A stretch of 64,000 nt of DNA from the NCBI RefSeq assembly GCF_025464955.1, contig NZ_JAODNM010000089.1:46096-110095 (forward strand), read 5' to 3'. The translations under genes and the position numbers were made by a program. Numbering within the stretch: the stretch's first letter is position 1; each line of letters opens with the position of its first letter. This DNA comes from Amycolatopsis sp. GTDB taxonomy: Bacteria > Actinomycetota > Actinomycetes > Mycobacteriales > Pseudonocardiaceae. This document shows, in pieces, positions 1 through 9,843 of the stretch. The notes under the pieces are model-generated. The model searched no databases and was not told the origin of the DNA. It saw only the letters and a list, made by a program, of their open reading frames with translations.

Positions 1-854
1 GAGCGCATCTGGCTCAGCCGCGTATCGGCCGCGTGCAGCACCGCGGGGATCCACTCGCCCGCCGGGTCGAGCGCCGTCCGCCAGGCCCGCGCGTTCTGCT
101 CCGCCGTCAGCGGCTCGCCCAGGCGGGCGGTGAACTCCTCACCCGCGCTGGTCCGCCAAGACGCTTCGCCGGAGTAGGCGAGGAAGACGACCGGCCTGAC
201 CACGCCGTCGGCAAGCGCGTCGGCGTAACCGTAGGAGTGGTCGGCCCGGCTGCGCAGCAGGCCTTCGGTGTCCGGTTCGTAGCTGATGAACGGGATCTGC
301 GAATCGTCGCTGCGAAACGGGGTCCCGGTCAGCGCCACGCGCCGGACCGCGGGCGTGAACGCCTCACGGACGGCGTCACCCCACGACTTCGCGTCGCCGC
401 CATGGTGGATCTCGTCGAGGATGACCAGCGTCTTGCGGTTCTCCGTCCGCACTCGGTGCAGCGTGGGATGAGCCGCGACCTGCGCGTAGGTGACCGCCAC
501 GCCCTGGAAGTCCGACGAGGTCGCGCCGGCGGTGTTGCGGAAGTTCGAGTCGATGGCTATCCCGGCGAACGACGCGGCCTCGGCCCACTGGTGCTTGAGG
601 TGCTCCGTCGGCGTCACGATCGTGACCGCGGCGATGGTGCGGTCCGACAGCAGCTCCGCGGCGATGCGCAGCCCGAACACGGTCTTGCCGGCTCCGGGCG
701 TGGCGACCGCGAGGAAGTCCTTCGGCCCGGTCGTGAGGTACTTGGTCAGCGCTCGCCGCTGCCAGGCACGCAACGGCCGGGCAGTCGAATCCTTCTCCGC
801 GGGTGGCGCGCCCAGCGCCGAGCCCGTCGGAGCGTGTTGGGCCGTTTCCGACAA
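1..854 (-). CDS. DEAD/DEAH-box helicase (superfamily II), C-terminus truncated by window start
   Basis: Minus-strand frame not in the ORF track; reads ...LRAWQRRALTKYLTTGPKDFLAVATPGAGKTVFGLRIAAELL...TPTEHLKHQW...VILDEIHHGGDAKSWGDAVREAF...ALTGTPFRSD. Probable TTG start preceded by GAGAGGAG. Confidence 0.85.
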   Translation of the reverse strand, partial: MSETAQHAPTGSALGAPPAEKDSTARPLRAWQRRALTKYLTTGPKDFLAVATPGAGKTVFGLRIAAELLSDRTIAAVTIVTPTEHLKHQWAEAASFAGIAIDSNFRNTAGATSSDFQGVAVTYAQVAAHPTLHRVRTENRKTLVILDEIHHGGDAKSWGDAVREAFTPAVRRVALTGTPFRSDDSQIPFISYEPDTEGLLRSRADHSYGYADALADGVVRPVVFLAYSGEASWRTSAGEEFTARLGEPLTAEQNARAWRTALDPAGEWIPAVLHAADTRLSQMR

Positions 855-1139
855 GGAAGGTCCAACTCCTCTCGCGGGCTAGAAAACCCCTGCTCCACCT
901 GCATTGACACACGGGACTGTGACAGAGAAGAGCCCCCACTGCGACGCCGCCGGTGCCCACCGTGGCCCAGAGTGTGCTCACGGTCTATCCACAGCTGCGC
1001 GGGTGAGGGCGCTGAGGCAATCGTACCTTCCGGCACCGACAGCGGCGGGTACCGGCGGGGGTGATTCGTCCCGCGCCGCGGCTCGCCGGGGCGGGGCGGC
1101 GAGCCAAACCAGGAGCAATGCACCATGCTTGGCGGTGCG

Positions 1140-2330
1140 ATGAGCGAGAAGCAGGCCGACGCGCCGGAGGACGGCGCCGAGCGGGCACCCGAGCCGGGGG
1201 TGGCCCGCAAAACGCCGTGGACCCTGATCCGTCGGACCTTCGCCAAGGCCTGGGGCGGCAACATCTTCTCGGAGGCCGCCGAAGCCGCGTTCTGGCAGAC
1301 GCTGTCGCTGCCGCCGCTGCTGCTCGGGCTGCTCGGCAGCCTCGGCTACATCGGCGAATGGTTCGGCCAGTCCGTGGTGACCGCGGCCCACACCCAGATC
1401 ATCGGGTTCTCGCGGTCGATCTTCAGCACCAACGCGGTCGAGCAGATCATCGAGCCGACCGTCAACAGCATCCTCACCACCGGCAAGGGCGAGATCGTCT
1501 CCGTGGGGTTCGTGATCTCGTTGTGGGCGGGCTCGTCGGCGATGTCCTCGTTCGTCGACGCGATCACCGTGGCGCACGGGCAGTACGGCGTGCGCAACGA
1601 AGTCTGGCAACGGATCTTCGCGCTGCTGCTTTACCTGTGCGGGCTGGTGCTCCTGGTGGTCGGCCTGCCGCTGGTGGCGATCGGGCCGGACCTGTTGCCG
1701 AAGTTCTTCCCGGTCAGCTGGCAGCCGACGGTTTCGTCGTGGGTCGGGACGCTGTACTTCCCGATCCTCGCCCTCGTCATCACCCTCGCGCTCGCCACGC
1801 TCTACAAGCTCGCGCTGCCTCGGAAGCTGCCGTGGCATCGCGGGCTGCCCGGCTCGCTACTGGCCATGGTGATCTTCCTGCTGTCCAGCGTGGGGCTGCG
1901 GATCTACCTCAGCCAGATCACCAAGACCGGCTACACCTACGGCGCGCTGGCGGCCCCCATCGCGTTCCTGCTGCTGATGTTCTTCATCGGGCTCGCGGTG
2001 GTCGGCGGCGCCTACTTCAACAGCGCGATCCAGGAACTCTGGCCGGCGAAGATGACCCGGCGCCAGCGCCGCAAATGGCGGCGGCTGGAGATGGAGCGCG
2101 CGAACGAACGCATCCGCTCCGAGGACGGCCGGAAACTGTGGGACCGCAGCACCATCCCGCTACGCAGGCCGCGCAAGCACGACGACGAAAACGTGCTTGC
2201 CGAGCCTGAAGTGCCTGCCGCGCGTGACGCGTCCGACGCGGCGAGCGAGACCGTCGACACGGCGTCGACAACTGAACTGGACAGCGACGCCGAACAGTCC
2301 GACGAGCCCCGGAAGTACTACAGCAGCTGA
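1140..2330 (+). CDS. YihY/virulence factor BrkB family membrane protein
   Basis: Multi-TM protein, BrkB-like motifs (NIFSEAAEAAFWQTLSLPPLLLGLLG...); charged C-terminus. Confidence 0.85.
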   Translation: MSEKQADAPEDGAERAPEPGVARKTPWTLIRRTFAKAWGGNIFSEAAEAAFWQTLSLPPLLLGLLGSLGYIGEWFGQSVVTAAHTQIIGFSRSIFSTNAVEQIIEPTVNSILTTGKGEIVSVGFVISLWAGSSAMSSFVDAITVAHGQYGVRNEVWQRIFALLLYLCGLVLLVVGLPLVAIGPDLLPKFFPVSWQPTVSSWVGTLYFPILALVITLALATLYKLALPRKLPWHRGLPGSLLAMVIFLLSSVGLRIYLSQITKTGYTYGALAAPIAFLLLMFFIGLAVVGGAYFNSAIQELWPAKMTRRQRRKWRRLEMERANERIRSEDGRKLWDRSTIPLRRPRKHDDENVLAEPEVPAARDASDAASETVDTASTTELDSDAEQSDEPRKYYSS

Positions 2331-2418
2331 GTCCGCCCGTCCACAGTGGACGGACTCGCGCGCGCACGACAAAACGAGCAGGGCGTCACGCCCTACCCGC
2401 TTCGGACGTCGAAGTCGA

Positions 2419-2661
2419 CTACTCGTCGCCGCCGGGGCGGAGACCTTCGTAGATCTTCTTGCAGTCGGGGCAAACCGGGGAACCAGGCTTCGCGGCCTTC
2501 GTCACCGGGAACACCTCACCGCAGAGCGCCACCACGTGCGTACCCATGACCGCGCTTTCCGCGATCTTGTTCTTGCGCACGTAGTGGAACATCTTCGGGG
2601 TGTCGTCGCCCGTGCTGTGCCTGGTGTCGGAGTCAACCTCCGGCAGAGTCTGTGTGCTCAC
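2419..2661 (-). CDS. DUF3039 domain-containing protein
   Basis: Small protein with HVVALCGE...CPDCKKIYEGL zinc-binding pattern typical of DUF3039. Confidence 0.8.
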   Translation of the reverse strand: MSTQTLPEVDSDTRHSTGDDTPKMFHYVRKNKIAESAVMGTHVVALCGEVFPVTKAAKPGSPVCPDCKKIYEGLRPGGDE

Positions 2662-2705
2662 CCACCCATAATGCCTCACCTGCGAGGCAAGGACGGGCGC
2701 CGGGC

Positions 2706-2761
2706 CAGGACTCGTGAGTGGTCAGGCCGCTTCTAACCGGCCGGAACACTCACGAGTCCTG
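2706..2761. repeat. REP-like intergenic palindrome, copy A
   Basis: Perfect 15-nt arms CAGGACTCGTGAGTG / CACTCACGAGTCCTG around GGCCG...CGGCC core. Confidence 0.85.
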
Positions 2762-2806
2762 CCCCAGTGCCTGGTCGGCGCCACCCATCGCCGAAGATGT
2801 CCAGTC

Positions 2807-3709
2807 GTGACTACCCCATTCCTCACCGACGAAGTCTCGAGCGCGCTGCACGACGGCCGCGCGATCGTCGCTCTCGAAAGCACCCTGCTCTCCCACGGCC
2901 TGCCGCCCGGCCGGAACCTCGAGGTCGCGTTGCGGCTGGAGCAGGTCGTCCGGGACGCGGGCGCGGTGCCGGCCACCATCGCGGTGCTCGACGGCCGCCC
3001 GCTCGTCGGGCTGTCGCGGGCGGAGCTGGAGCGGGTCTGCGCGCCTGACGCCGATCTCGACAAGCTGTCCCTGCGCGACCTCGGGCCGGCCATCGGCCTC
3101 GGCCGGTCGGGCGCGACGACGGTCGCGAGCACCGCGTCGCTCGCTTCGGCCGCCGGGATCGGGGTGTTCGCCACGGGCGGGCTCGGTGGCGTCCACCTCA
3201 ACGCCTCGGCCACCTGGGACGTCTCGGCCGACCTGGGCGTGCTCGCCCGGGTTCCGACGCTCATCGTGTGCTCGGGGGTGAAGTCGGTGCTCGACATCGC
3301 GGCGACGCTGGAGGTGCTCGAAACGAACTCGGTGCCGGTGCTGGGCTACCGCACCGACGACTTCCCCGCGTTCTACCTCCGCTCGTCCGGGCTGCCGGTG
3401 CCGTGGCGGGTGGAGGACCCGGCCCAAGCCGCTGCCGTCGTCGCGGCACACCGGGAGCGGTCGGATTCCGGAGTACTGCTGGCAAACCCGATCCCAGCGG
3501 AGTCCGAAATGGACAAAGAACTGCACGACCGGCTGCTCGCGGAAGGCCTCGAACTCCTGCGCACCAAGAACGTGCACGGCTCGGACGTCACTCCGGTGCT
3601 GCTGGAGCACTTCCACACCGCGAGCGGCGGCGTGAGCCTCGACGCCAACGAAGCCCTCGTGGTGTCCAACGCCCAGCTGGCCGCGGAGGTCGCGGTGAAG
3701 CTGTCATGA
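2807..3709 (+). CDS. psuG: Pseudouridine-5'-phosphate glycosidase
   Basis: VALESTLLSHGLPPGRN...ATGGLGGVHLNA...SVPVLGYRTDDFPAFY...NPIPAE motifs. Confidence 0.93.
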   Translation: MTTPFLTDEVSSALHDGRAIVALESTLLSHGLPPGRNLEVALRLEQVVRDAGAVPATIAVLDGRPLVGLSRAELERVCAPDADLDKLSLRDLGPAIGLGRSGATTVASTASLASAAGIGVFATGGLGGVHLNASATWDVSADLGVLARVPTLIVCSGVKSVLDIAATLEVLETNSVPVLGYRTDDFPAFYLRSSGLPVPWRVEDPAQAAAVVAAHRERSDSGVLLANPIPAESEMDKELHDRLLAEGLELLRTKNVHGSDVTPVLLEHFHTASGGVSLDANEALVVSNAQLAAEVAVKLS

Positions 3710-4572
3710 AGGTCATCGTCGTCGGCGACGCCGGCCTCGACATGGTGGCGCAGCACGACGGACCGATCGTCTACGGCGGCGACACCCGCGCGCAAATCGG
3801 CTTCGTCAGCGGTGGCGCGGGCGCGAACACCGCGCTATGGATGCGGTCGACAGGCGTCGACACGACGCTGATCGCCAGGATCGGCGACGACCCCGGCGGC
3901 AGGCTGATCCGCGCCGAACTCGAGTCGTCGGGGGTGCGGTGCGCCTTCGCCGTGGACGAGGAGGCTTCGACGTTCGTCGTGGTCGTGCTCGTCGACGCCG
4001 AGGGCCAGCGCACCATGCTGGCCGACCGCGGGGCCAACGCGCGTTTCGTCCCCAGCGACATCCACACGTCCGAATTCGACGGCGCGCGGCACCTGCACCT
4101 GTCCGGCTACGTGCTGCTCGACCCGTCGTCGCGGCCGGCCGGGCTGGCGGCGCTCGCCGCGGCGAAGGAGGCGGGGCTGACCACCTCGGTCGACCCTCAG
4201 GCCGCGACCCACCTCACCGATCCCGCGGCGTTCCTCGACGACGTCCGCGGGATCGACCTCCTGTTGCCGAACACCGAGGAACTGGTGGCATTGACCGGAT
4301 CCGCCGATCCGGAGTCGGCGAAGGAGTTGCTCGGCACGGTCGGCGCGGTAGCGGTGACCGCCGGGCTGAACGGGGCCAGCTGGGTCGACGCCGACGGGAT
4401 CACCACGGTGCCCGCGGTGCCGGCCCAGTGCGTCGACTCCACGGGCGCGGGCGACGCGTTCGACGCCGGGGTGCTCTCGGCATGGCTCGCCGGGGAGTCC
4501 ACGGTCGAGGTTCTACGGTCGGGCGTCCGGCTCGGCGCGTCCGCGGTCGGCAAAGTGGGCGCGCAGCCCTGA
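3706..4572 (+). CDS. PfkB-family carbohydrate kinase (probable pseudouridine kinase partner)
   Basis: PfkB signatures incl. DSTGAGDAFDAG; ATGA overlap with psuG. Confidence 0.88.
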   Translation: MKVIVVGDAGLDMVAQHDGPIVYGGDTRAQIGFVSGGAGANTALWMRSTGVDTTLIARIGDDPGGRLIRAELESSGVRCAFAVDEEASTFVVVVLVDAEGQRTMLADRGANARFVPSDIHTSEFDGARHLHLSGYVLLDPSSRPAGLAALAAAKEAGLTTSVDPQAATHLTDPAAFLDDVRGIDLLLPNTEELVALTGSADPESAKELLGTVGAVAVTAGLNGASWVDADGITTVPAVPAQCVDSTGAGDAFDAGVLSAWLAGESTVEVLRSGVRLGASAVGKVGAQP

Positions 4573-4580
4573 CTCGTGTT

Positions 4581-4922
4581 TCAGCCTTCGATGATCGGGT
4601 GCGCGGAGTTCTCGATGATCTTCGCGGGCTTCTCGTAGCGGTTGACTTCCTCCGCCTTCCGCGGCGGCCCGTCATTCGCGACGAGTACCGCGATCCACGG
4701 CAGCGGGATGGAGATCACCACGAACGCCAGCGCGAGCCACCAGGTGTGATAGAACACGCCGGCCAGTACCAGGCACGGGATCCGGAACGCCATCATCGTC
4801 ATGTACTTACGTTTCCGGGTGGCGAACTGCTCGTCGTACGACGGGGCGGCTTCGGTGATCAGCACCGGAGCGGCCTCCCGCGGCTCGGGACGCGGTTCAG
4901 GCGTCTGAGCGGGTGTACTCAC
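4581..4922 (-). CDS. DUF3099 domain-containing membrane protein
   Basis: LITEAAPSYDEQFATRKRKYMTMMAFRIPCLVLAGV. Confidence 0.8.
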   Translation of the reverse strand: MSTPAQTPEPRPEPREAAPVLITEAAPSYDEQFATRKRKYMTMMAFRIPCLVLAGVFYHTWWLALAFVVISIPLPWIAVLVANDGPPRKAEEVNRYEKPAKIIENSAHPIIEG

Positions 4923-4959
4923 GACACCACCTCCACGTTCATGCTCCCACTCTGCACGT

Positions 4960-6249
4960 TCATCCGATAGCCGGCGCGGCCAGGTACTTCAAGGCACCGG
5001 TGACCAGCGTCTCGACCCCGGTGGACAACGTCGGGTGCAGCACCGGCGCGTACAGCGGTGAGTGGTTCGACGGGATGTCGGTTTCGAACCGGCCTGCCCC
5101 CATCGCGGTCAGCACCGCCTCCGCGTCCGCGCCGCCGACCAGCCAGAACACCGAAGGCACCCCGGCAGCGCGGCCGAACTCGCTGAAGTCCTCACTGCCG
5201 GTCACCAGCGGCGCCGGCACGACGCGCTCGACGCCGAAGTGCTCACGGAAGACGTCGGTCAGCTCGCCGTTCGCCGTCTCGTCGTTCGAGGTGACGGCGA
5301 AACTGCCGATGTCCGTGATTTCGGGCGGCTTCGGCACTCCTGCCGTCTCCGCCTCGCCGAGCACGATCCGATGCACCGCGGCCAGGACCTTTTGCCGGAC
5401 CTGGTCGTCGAACGTGCGGATGTTGACCTCCAGCACACCCTGGTCGGCGATCACGTTGTTGGCTGTCCCGATGTGCACCGAAGCCACCGTGACCACCGCG
5501 GACTCGGTGGCCGCGATCTCCCGCGCCACGATCGTCTGCAGCTTCAGGATGATCGACGCGGCCAGCACGACCGGATCGACCGTGGTCTCCGGGCGCGAAC
5601 CGTGCCCGCCTCGCCCGTGCAGCACGATCCGCAGCGCGTCGGTGGCCGCCATGATCACCCCTGGCCTGGTCAGCACCCAGCCCGCCGGTCCCGGCACGAC
5701 GTGCTGCCCCAGCACGATGGCGGGTTTGCCGGCCAGCTCGAGCACACCGTCGCGGATCATGCCGCCCGCGCCGTTCCCGGTCTCCTCCCCCGGCTGGAAC
5801 ACCGCCAGCAGCGTTCCCGACCAGTTTTCGCGCCCGCCGGCGAGCAGGTCGGCCGCGCCGGAGAGCCAGGTGGCGTGCATGTCGTGCCCGCAGGCGTGCA
5901 TCACCGGTACTTCGGTGCCGTCGGCGGCGGTGGCGCGAACCGTGCTCGCGTACGGCAGGCCCGTCTTCTCCTCGACCGGCAGCGCGTCGATGTCGGCCCT
6001 GAGCAGCACCGTCGGACCAGGACCGTTGCGCAGCACCCCGACCACCCCGGTGCCGCCGACCCCGGTGTGCACCTCGAACCCGGCGTCAGAAAGCCGCCGG
6101 GCGAGCTCGGCCGCCGTCCGCGTTTCGGCAAAGGACAACTCGGGGTGACTGTGCAGGTCGAGGTAGAGCGCCTCCAGATCGGCGAGCCGGTCGGCGAGCG
6201 GGGCTAACACACTCTGCCGATGGCGAGCGAGGAGCTGTTGGGTGGTCAC
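4960..6249 (-). CDS. M20 family amidohydrolase/peptidase
   Basis: HSHPELSFAE, ADIDALPVEE, MHACGHDMHATWLSGAA, FQPGEE motifs. Confidence 0.92.
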   Translation of the reverse strand: MTTQQLLARHRQSVLAPLADRLADLEALYLDLHSHPELSFAETRTAAELARRLSDAGFEVHTGVGGTGVVGVLRNGPGPTVLLRADIDALPVEEKTGLPYASTVRATAADGTEVPVMHACGHDMHATWLSGAADLLAGGRENWSGTLLAVFQPGEETGNGAGGMIRDGVLELAGKPAIVLGQHVVPGPAGWVLTRPGVIMAATDALRIVLHGRGGHGSRPETTVDPVVLAASIILKLQTIVAREIAATESAVVTVASVHIGTANNVIADQGVLEVNIRTFDDQVRQKVLAAVHRIVLGEAETAGVPKPPEITDIGSFAVTSNDETANGELTDVFREHFGVERVVPAPLVTGSEDFSEFGRAAGVPSVFWLVGGADAEAVLTAMGAGRFETDIPSNHSPLYAPVLHPTLSTGVETLVTGALKYLAAPAIG

Positions 6250-6276
6250 CAGGCCATCGTGGCAGCATTACCGACC

Positions 6277-7782
6277 GTGAGCACCGTTCATCCCCAGATT
6301 TCGGCCGGCACCTGCGCCCGGCTCCGCGAAGCGTTCCTCCGAACCGGGTACCACGTGGACGGGGTGGTCGACGCGCTCGGCGGCGTCGCGCACGCCGCGC
6401 TGGGCCGAGGTGAGCCCGAGCTGGCGGCCAGGGCCAGCCGCGACGCGGGCGAGCTGGGCACGCTGATCCGGCTGTTCCTGCTCGGCTTGACCGAGCCGGC
6501 CAAGGCCGTCACCGCCGCTTTCGCGCCGCTGTCGGTCGAGGACGCGGTCGAGGCCGAGCTGCTGCGCGCGGACAGTGACGGCTACCGCGCCGCGCTCGAC
6601 GTGCGCCCGCACGGAGACGACGAGAGCTCCTGGTGGGTGATCTCCGACCTCGATTCCGACGTGCTCGGCCACCCGGTCGGCGAGGACCACGTGCTCGGTG
6701 TCGGGCACGCCTCCCTCAGCCTGGTCAGGGCGACCAGCAGGCAGGACGTCGACACGCTGCTCGACGTCGGCACGGGGAACGGTGTCCAGGCGCTACACGC
6801 GAGCAAGCACGCCCGCCGGATCACCGCGACGGACGTCTCCGGGCGGGCGCTCGCGCTGGCCGCGGCCACGTTCCGGCTCAACGAGCTCGACGTCGAGCTG
6901 TGCCACGGCGAGTGGTTCGCGCCGGTCGCGCGCCGCCGGTTCGACCAGATCGTCTGCAACCCGCCGTTCGTCGTCGGTCCGCCTCGGGTCGACTACACCT
7001 ACCGGGACTCCGGGCTGGCAGGCGACGACGCGAGCGCGCTCGTCGTCCGGCAGCTCCCCGGGTTCCTCAACGAAGGCGGGGTCGGCCAGCTGCTCGCCTC
7101 CTGGCTACACGTCGACGGCGAAGACTGGGCCGAACGGGTGGCTCGCTGGTTGCCCGCCGAGACCGACGCCTGGTTCGTGCAACGCGATGTCGCCGACCCG
7201 GGCCTCTACGTCGGCACCTGGCTCCGGGACGCGGGAATCGACCCGCGTTCGCCCGAGGGCCGAGCGAAGTCCGGCGACTGGCTCGACTGGTTCACCGAGC
7301 AGAAGGTCGACGGGATCGGCTTCGGGTTCGTGACCCTGCGTCGCGCGGGCGGGCAAACTCCCACTGTTGTGTGCGAGGACCTCCGGCAGGCCTACGACGA
7401 CCCGCTGGGGGCCGAGGCCGCGCGGTGGCTCGATCGGGTGGAATGGTTACGCGCCAACGGTGGTTCGCTGCTGGATGTCCGGTTTGTGGTGCCACCGACG
7501 GTGCTTCTCGAAAGTGTCGACGAGCCCAGTGACGAGGGCTGGCTCACCACCGTGCGCAGGCTGCACCGGACGGACGGACCCGGTTGGCAGCATGAGGTCG
7601 ACGAGCTCGCGTCGAGGCTGCTGGCCGGCTGCCGCGGCGCGCTGCCGCTGGAGGACCTCATCGAGCTGCTCGCGGCGGCGCAAGGACTCGACGCCGAAGA
7701 GCTCGCCGCGTCGGCACTTCCCGTTGTGCGGGAACTCGTCCGGCACGGGATGTTGGTCCCGGCGGGTTCGAGCGCCTTGTGA
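6277..7782 (+). CDS. Class I SAM-dependent methyltransferase (DUF7059-type, HemK-like NPPF motif)
   Basis: [15 protein letters not shown]...[13 protein letters not shown] start chosen, ORF open from 6220. Confidence 0.85.
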   Translation: MSTVHPQISAGTCARLREAFLRTGYHVDGVVDALGGVAHAALGRGEPELAARASRDAGELGTLIRLFLLGLTEPAKAVTAAFAPLSVEDAVEAELLRADSDGYRAALDVRPHGDDESSWWVISDLDSDVLGHPVGEDHVLGVGHASLSLVRATSRQDVDTLLDVGTGNGVQALHASKHARRITATDVSGRALALAAATFRLNELDVELCHGEWFAPVARRRFDQIVCNPPFVVGPPRVDYTYRDSGLAGDDASALVVRQLPGFLNEGGVGQLLASWLHVDGEDWAERVARWLPAETDAWFVQRDVADPGLYVGTWLRDAGIDPRSPEGRAKSGDWLDWFTEQKVDGIGFGFVTLRRAGGQTPTVVCEDLRQAYDDPLGAEAARWLDRVEWLRANGGSLLDVRFVVPPTVLLESVDEPSDEGWLTTVRRLHRTDGPGWQHEVDELASRLLAGCRGALPLEDLIELLAAAQGLDAEELAASALPVVRELVRHGMLVPAGSSAL

Positions 7783-8204
7783 AGGCTGTCGTCGCCAGGG
7801 TGACCCGGGCGGCCGTCACCGTCGAAGACACCGTTGTCGGCTCGATCGACGAGCCCGGTTTGTTGGTACTGCTGGGAATCCACGTCGACGACGACAGTGC
7901 CAAAGCCGCGGTGATGGCCCGGAAACTGCACGAACTGCGGATACTGCGTGAAGAGCGATCCTGCGCCGAGACGGGCGCGCCGCTGCTCGTAGTGAGCCAA
8001 TTCACGTTGTACGGCGACACCCGCAAAGGACGCAGACCGTCCTGGACGGCGGCTGCCCGGGGCGAGGTCGCCGAGCCGCTCGTGGACGCCGTCGTGGCCG
8101 AACTCGAGCGCCGCGGGGCAACCGTGTCAACCGGACAGTTCGGCGCGATGATGGCTGTCCAGAGCGTGAATGACGGCCCCTTCACCGTTCTGGTCGAGGT
8201 CTGA
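7779..8204 (+). CDS. dtd: D-aminoacyl-tRNA deacylase
   Basis: [34 protein letters not shown]...[17 protein letters not shown]...GQFGAMM. Confidence 0.95.
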   Translation: MKAVVARVTRAAVTVEDTVVGSIDEPGLLVLLGIHVDDDSAKAAVMARKLHELRILREERSCAETGAPLLVVSQFTLYGDTRKGRRPSWTAAARGEVAEPLVDAVVAELERRGATVSTGQFGAMMAVQSVNDGPFTVLVEV

Positions 8205-8355
8205 CCCGCTCCGACCCGTTCCCACATTGGTCTGAACCATTGCGTTCGGCGCGGGTTCGGGCTGATCTCCGCGCAGGCCTGCCTTCTCAGGAAAAGCTCA
8301 GTATTTGTCGAGCAACCGCCTGTCGTACTGGGCCGTCTCTCTAGTGAGCGGCCCG

Positions 8356-8381
8356 GGAACGAAATCGAAAACCGGAGCGTT
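8356..8381 (+). promoter_or_regulatory. Candidate ECF-sigma (SigR/SigH/SigE-type) promoter for sigB
   Basis: GGAAC-N18-GTT about 120 nt upstream of the sigB ATG. Confidence 0.5.
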
Positions 8382-8502
8382 ACACCAAGTGTCCAGCCAG
8401 CAAGCTGGAAGCGCGGCTCCGAGTTCCACAGGCTCGGTGTCGCGAAGCAGAGCTACAGACGTGACGCACAGCACCACGTCAGCCCGTGACCGGGGAGGCA
8501 GA

Positions 8503-9534
8503 ATGTCAGTCCAGACTCTCGAACGCGAGGCCAGGGGGATCAGGCAGCGCACCATTCCTGCGCAGTCTACCGAAGATTCGACCGGGCCGACGTTGCTCGG
8601 CGACGCGGACCTGGACGCCCAGAGTCCCGCGGCCGACCTCGTCCGTGTTTACCTCAACGGAATCGGCAAGACCGCCCTGCTCAGCGCGGCCGACGAGGTC
8701 GAGCTGGCGAAGCGGATCGAGGCCGGCGTCTTCGCCCAGCACGTCCTCGACACCGCCGAAAAGCTCACGCCGAAGCGCCGCTCCGAGATGACCGCGCTGG
8801 TCCGCGACGGGCTGGTGGCGAAGAACCACCTGCTCGAGGCCAACCTGCGCCTGGTCGTGTCGCTCGCGAAGCGCTACACGGGGCGCGGTATGCCGCTGCT
8901 CGACCTGATCCAGGAGGGGAACCTGGGTCTGATCCGCGCGGTGGAGAAGTTCGACTACTCCAAGGGGTTCAAGTTCTCGACGTACGCCACTTGGTGGATC
9001 CGGCAGGCCATCACCAGGGGGATGGCCGACCAGGGTCGCACCATCCGGCTCCCGGTCCACCTCGTCGAGCAGGTCAACAAGCTCGCCAGGATCAAGCGCG
9101 ACCTGCACCAGCAGCTCGGGCGTGAAGCCACGCACGAGGAGATGGCGGCCGAGTCCGGCATCCCGGCGGAGAAGATCTCCAGCCTGCTTGATCACGCGCG
9201 TGACCCGGTAAGCCTGGACATGCCGGTCGGCACCGAAGAGGACGCCCCGCTGGGCGACTTCATCGAGGACTCCGAAGCCGTCGACGCCGAGAGCGCGGTC
9301 ATCTCCGGGCTCCTGCAGGACGACCTCCGCCGTGTCCTGTCGACGCTGGACGACCGTGAGCAGCACGTCATCCGCCTGCGCTACGGCCTGGACGACGGCC
9401 AGCCGCGCACGCTCGACCAGATCGGCAAGCACTTCGGGCTCTCCCGCGAGCGCGTCCGCCAGATCGAGCGCGAGGTCATGTCGAAGCTGCGGCAGGGCGA
9501 GCGGGCCGAACGGCTCCGCGCGTACGCCAGCTAA
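8503..9534 (+). CDS. sigB: Group 2 sigma-70 factor, SigB-like
   Basis: [31 protein letters not shown]...[34 protein letters not shown]...[19 protein letters not shown]. Confidence 0.93.
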   Translation: MSVQTLEREARGIRQRTIPAQSTEDSTGPTLLGDADLDAQSPAADLVRVYLNGIGKTALLSAADEVELAKRIEAGVFAQHVLDTAEKLTPKRRSEMTALVRDGLVAKNHLLEANLRLVVSLAKRYTGRGMPLLDLIQEGNLGLIRAVEKFDYSKGFKFSTYATWWIRQAITRGMADQGRTIRLPVHLVEQVNKLARIKRDLHQQLGREATHEEMAAESGIPAEKISSLLDHARDPVSLDMPVGTEEDAPLGDFIEDSEAVDAESAVISGLLQDDLRRVLSTLDDREQHVIRLRYGLDDGQPRTLDQIGKHFGLSRERVRQIEREVMSKLRQGERAERLRAYAS

Positions 9535-9702
9535 GCGGGCTAAATCGCCAGTGGGCATCGATCACGGTGCGCAATACCCAATCGGCAGCGTTGACTTATG
9601 ACCTGGGTCACGAGACGGTCGAGGGCACAGATATTTACGGCCTCGGGCGTCTGCCAGGCATGAGCCACGCGGTCAGGGTGTTCGCACCCGAGCCGCTTTC
9701 CC

Positions 9703-9740
9703 CGGAAGGTCGGGTCCGTCGGGGTGGACCCGGCCTTCCG
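9703..9740 (+). terminator. Stem-loop terminator after sigB
   Basis: CGGAAGGTCGGGTCC / GGACCCGGCCTTCCG, 15-bp arms (one G-U), 8-nt loop. Confidence 0.6.
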
Positions 9741-9843
9741 ACTACTTGGTGAGCCGACGCGGCGAGGATGTGGCACGAGGGCGGGCGAAGGCGCTCCGGT
9801 ACGGTCGGAGGCACGCCCGCCCGCGCGCAAAGGAGCCCGCGCA

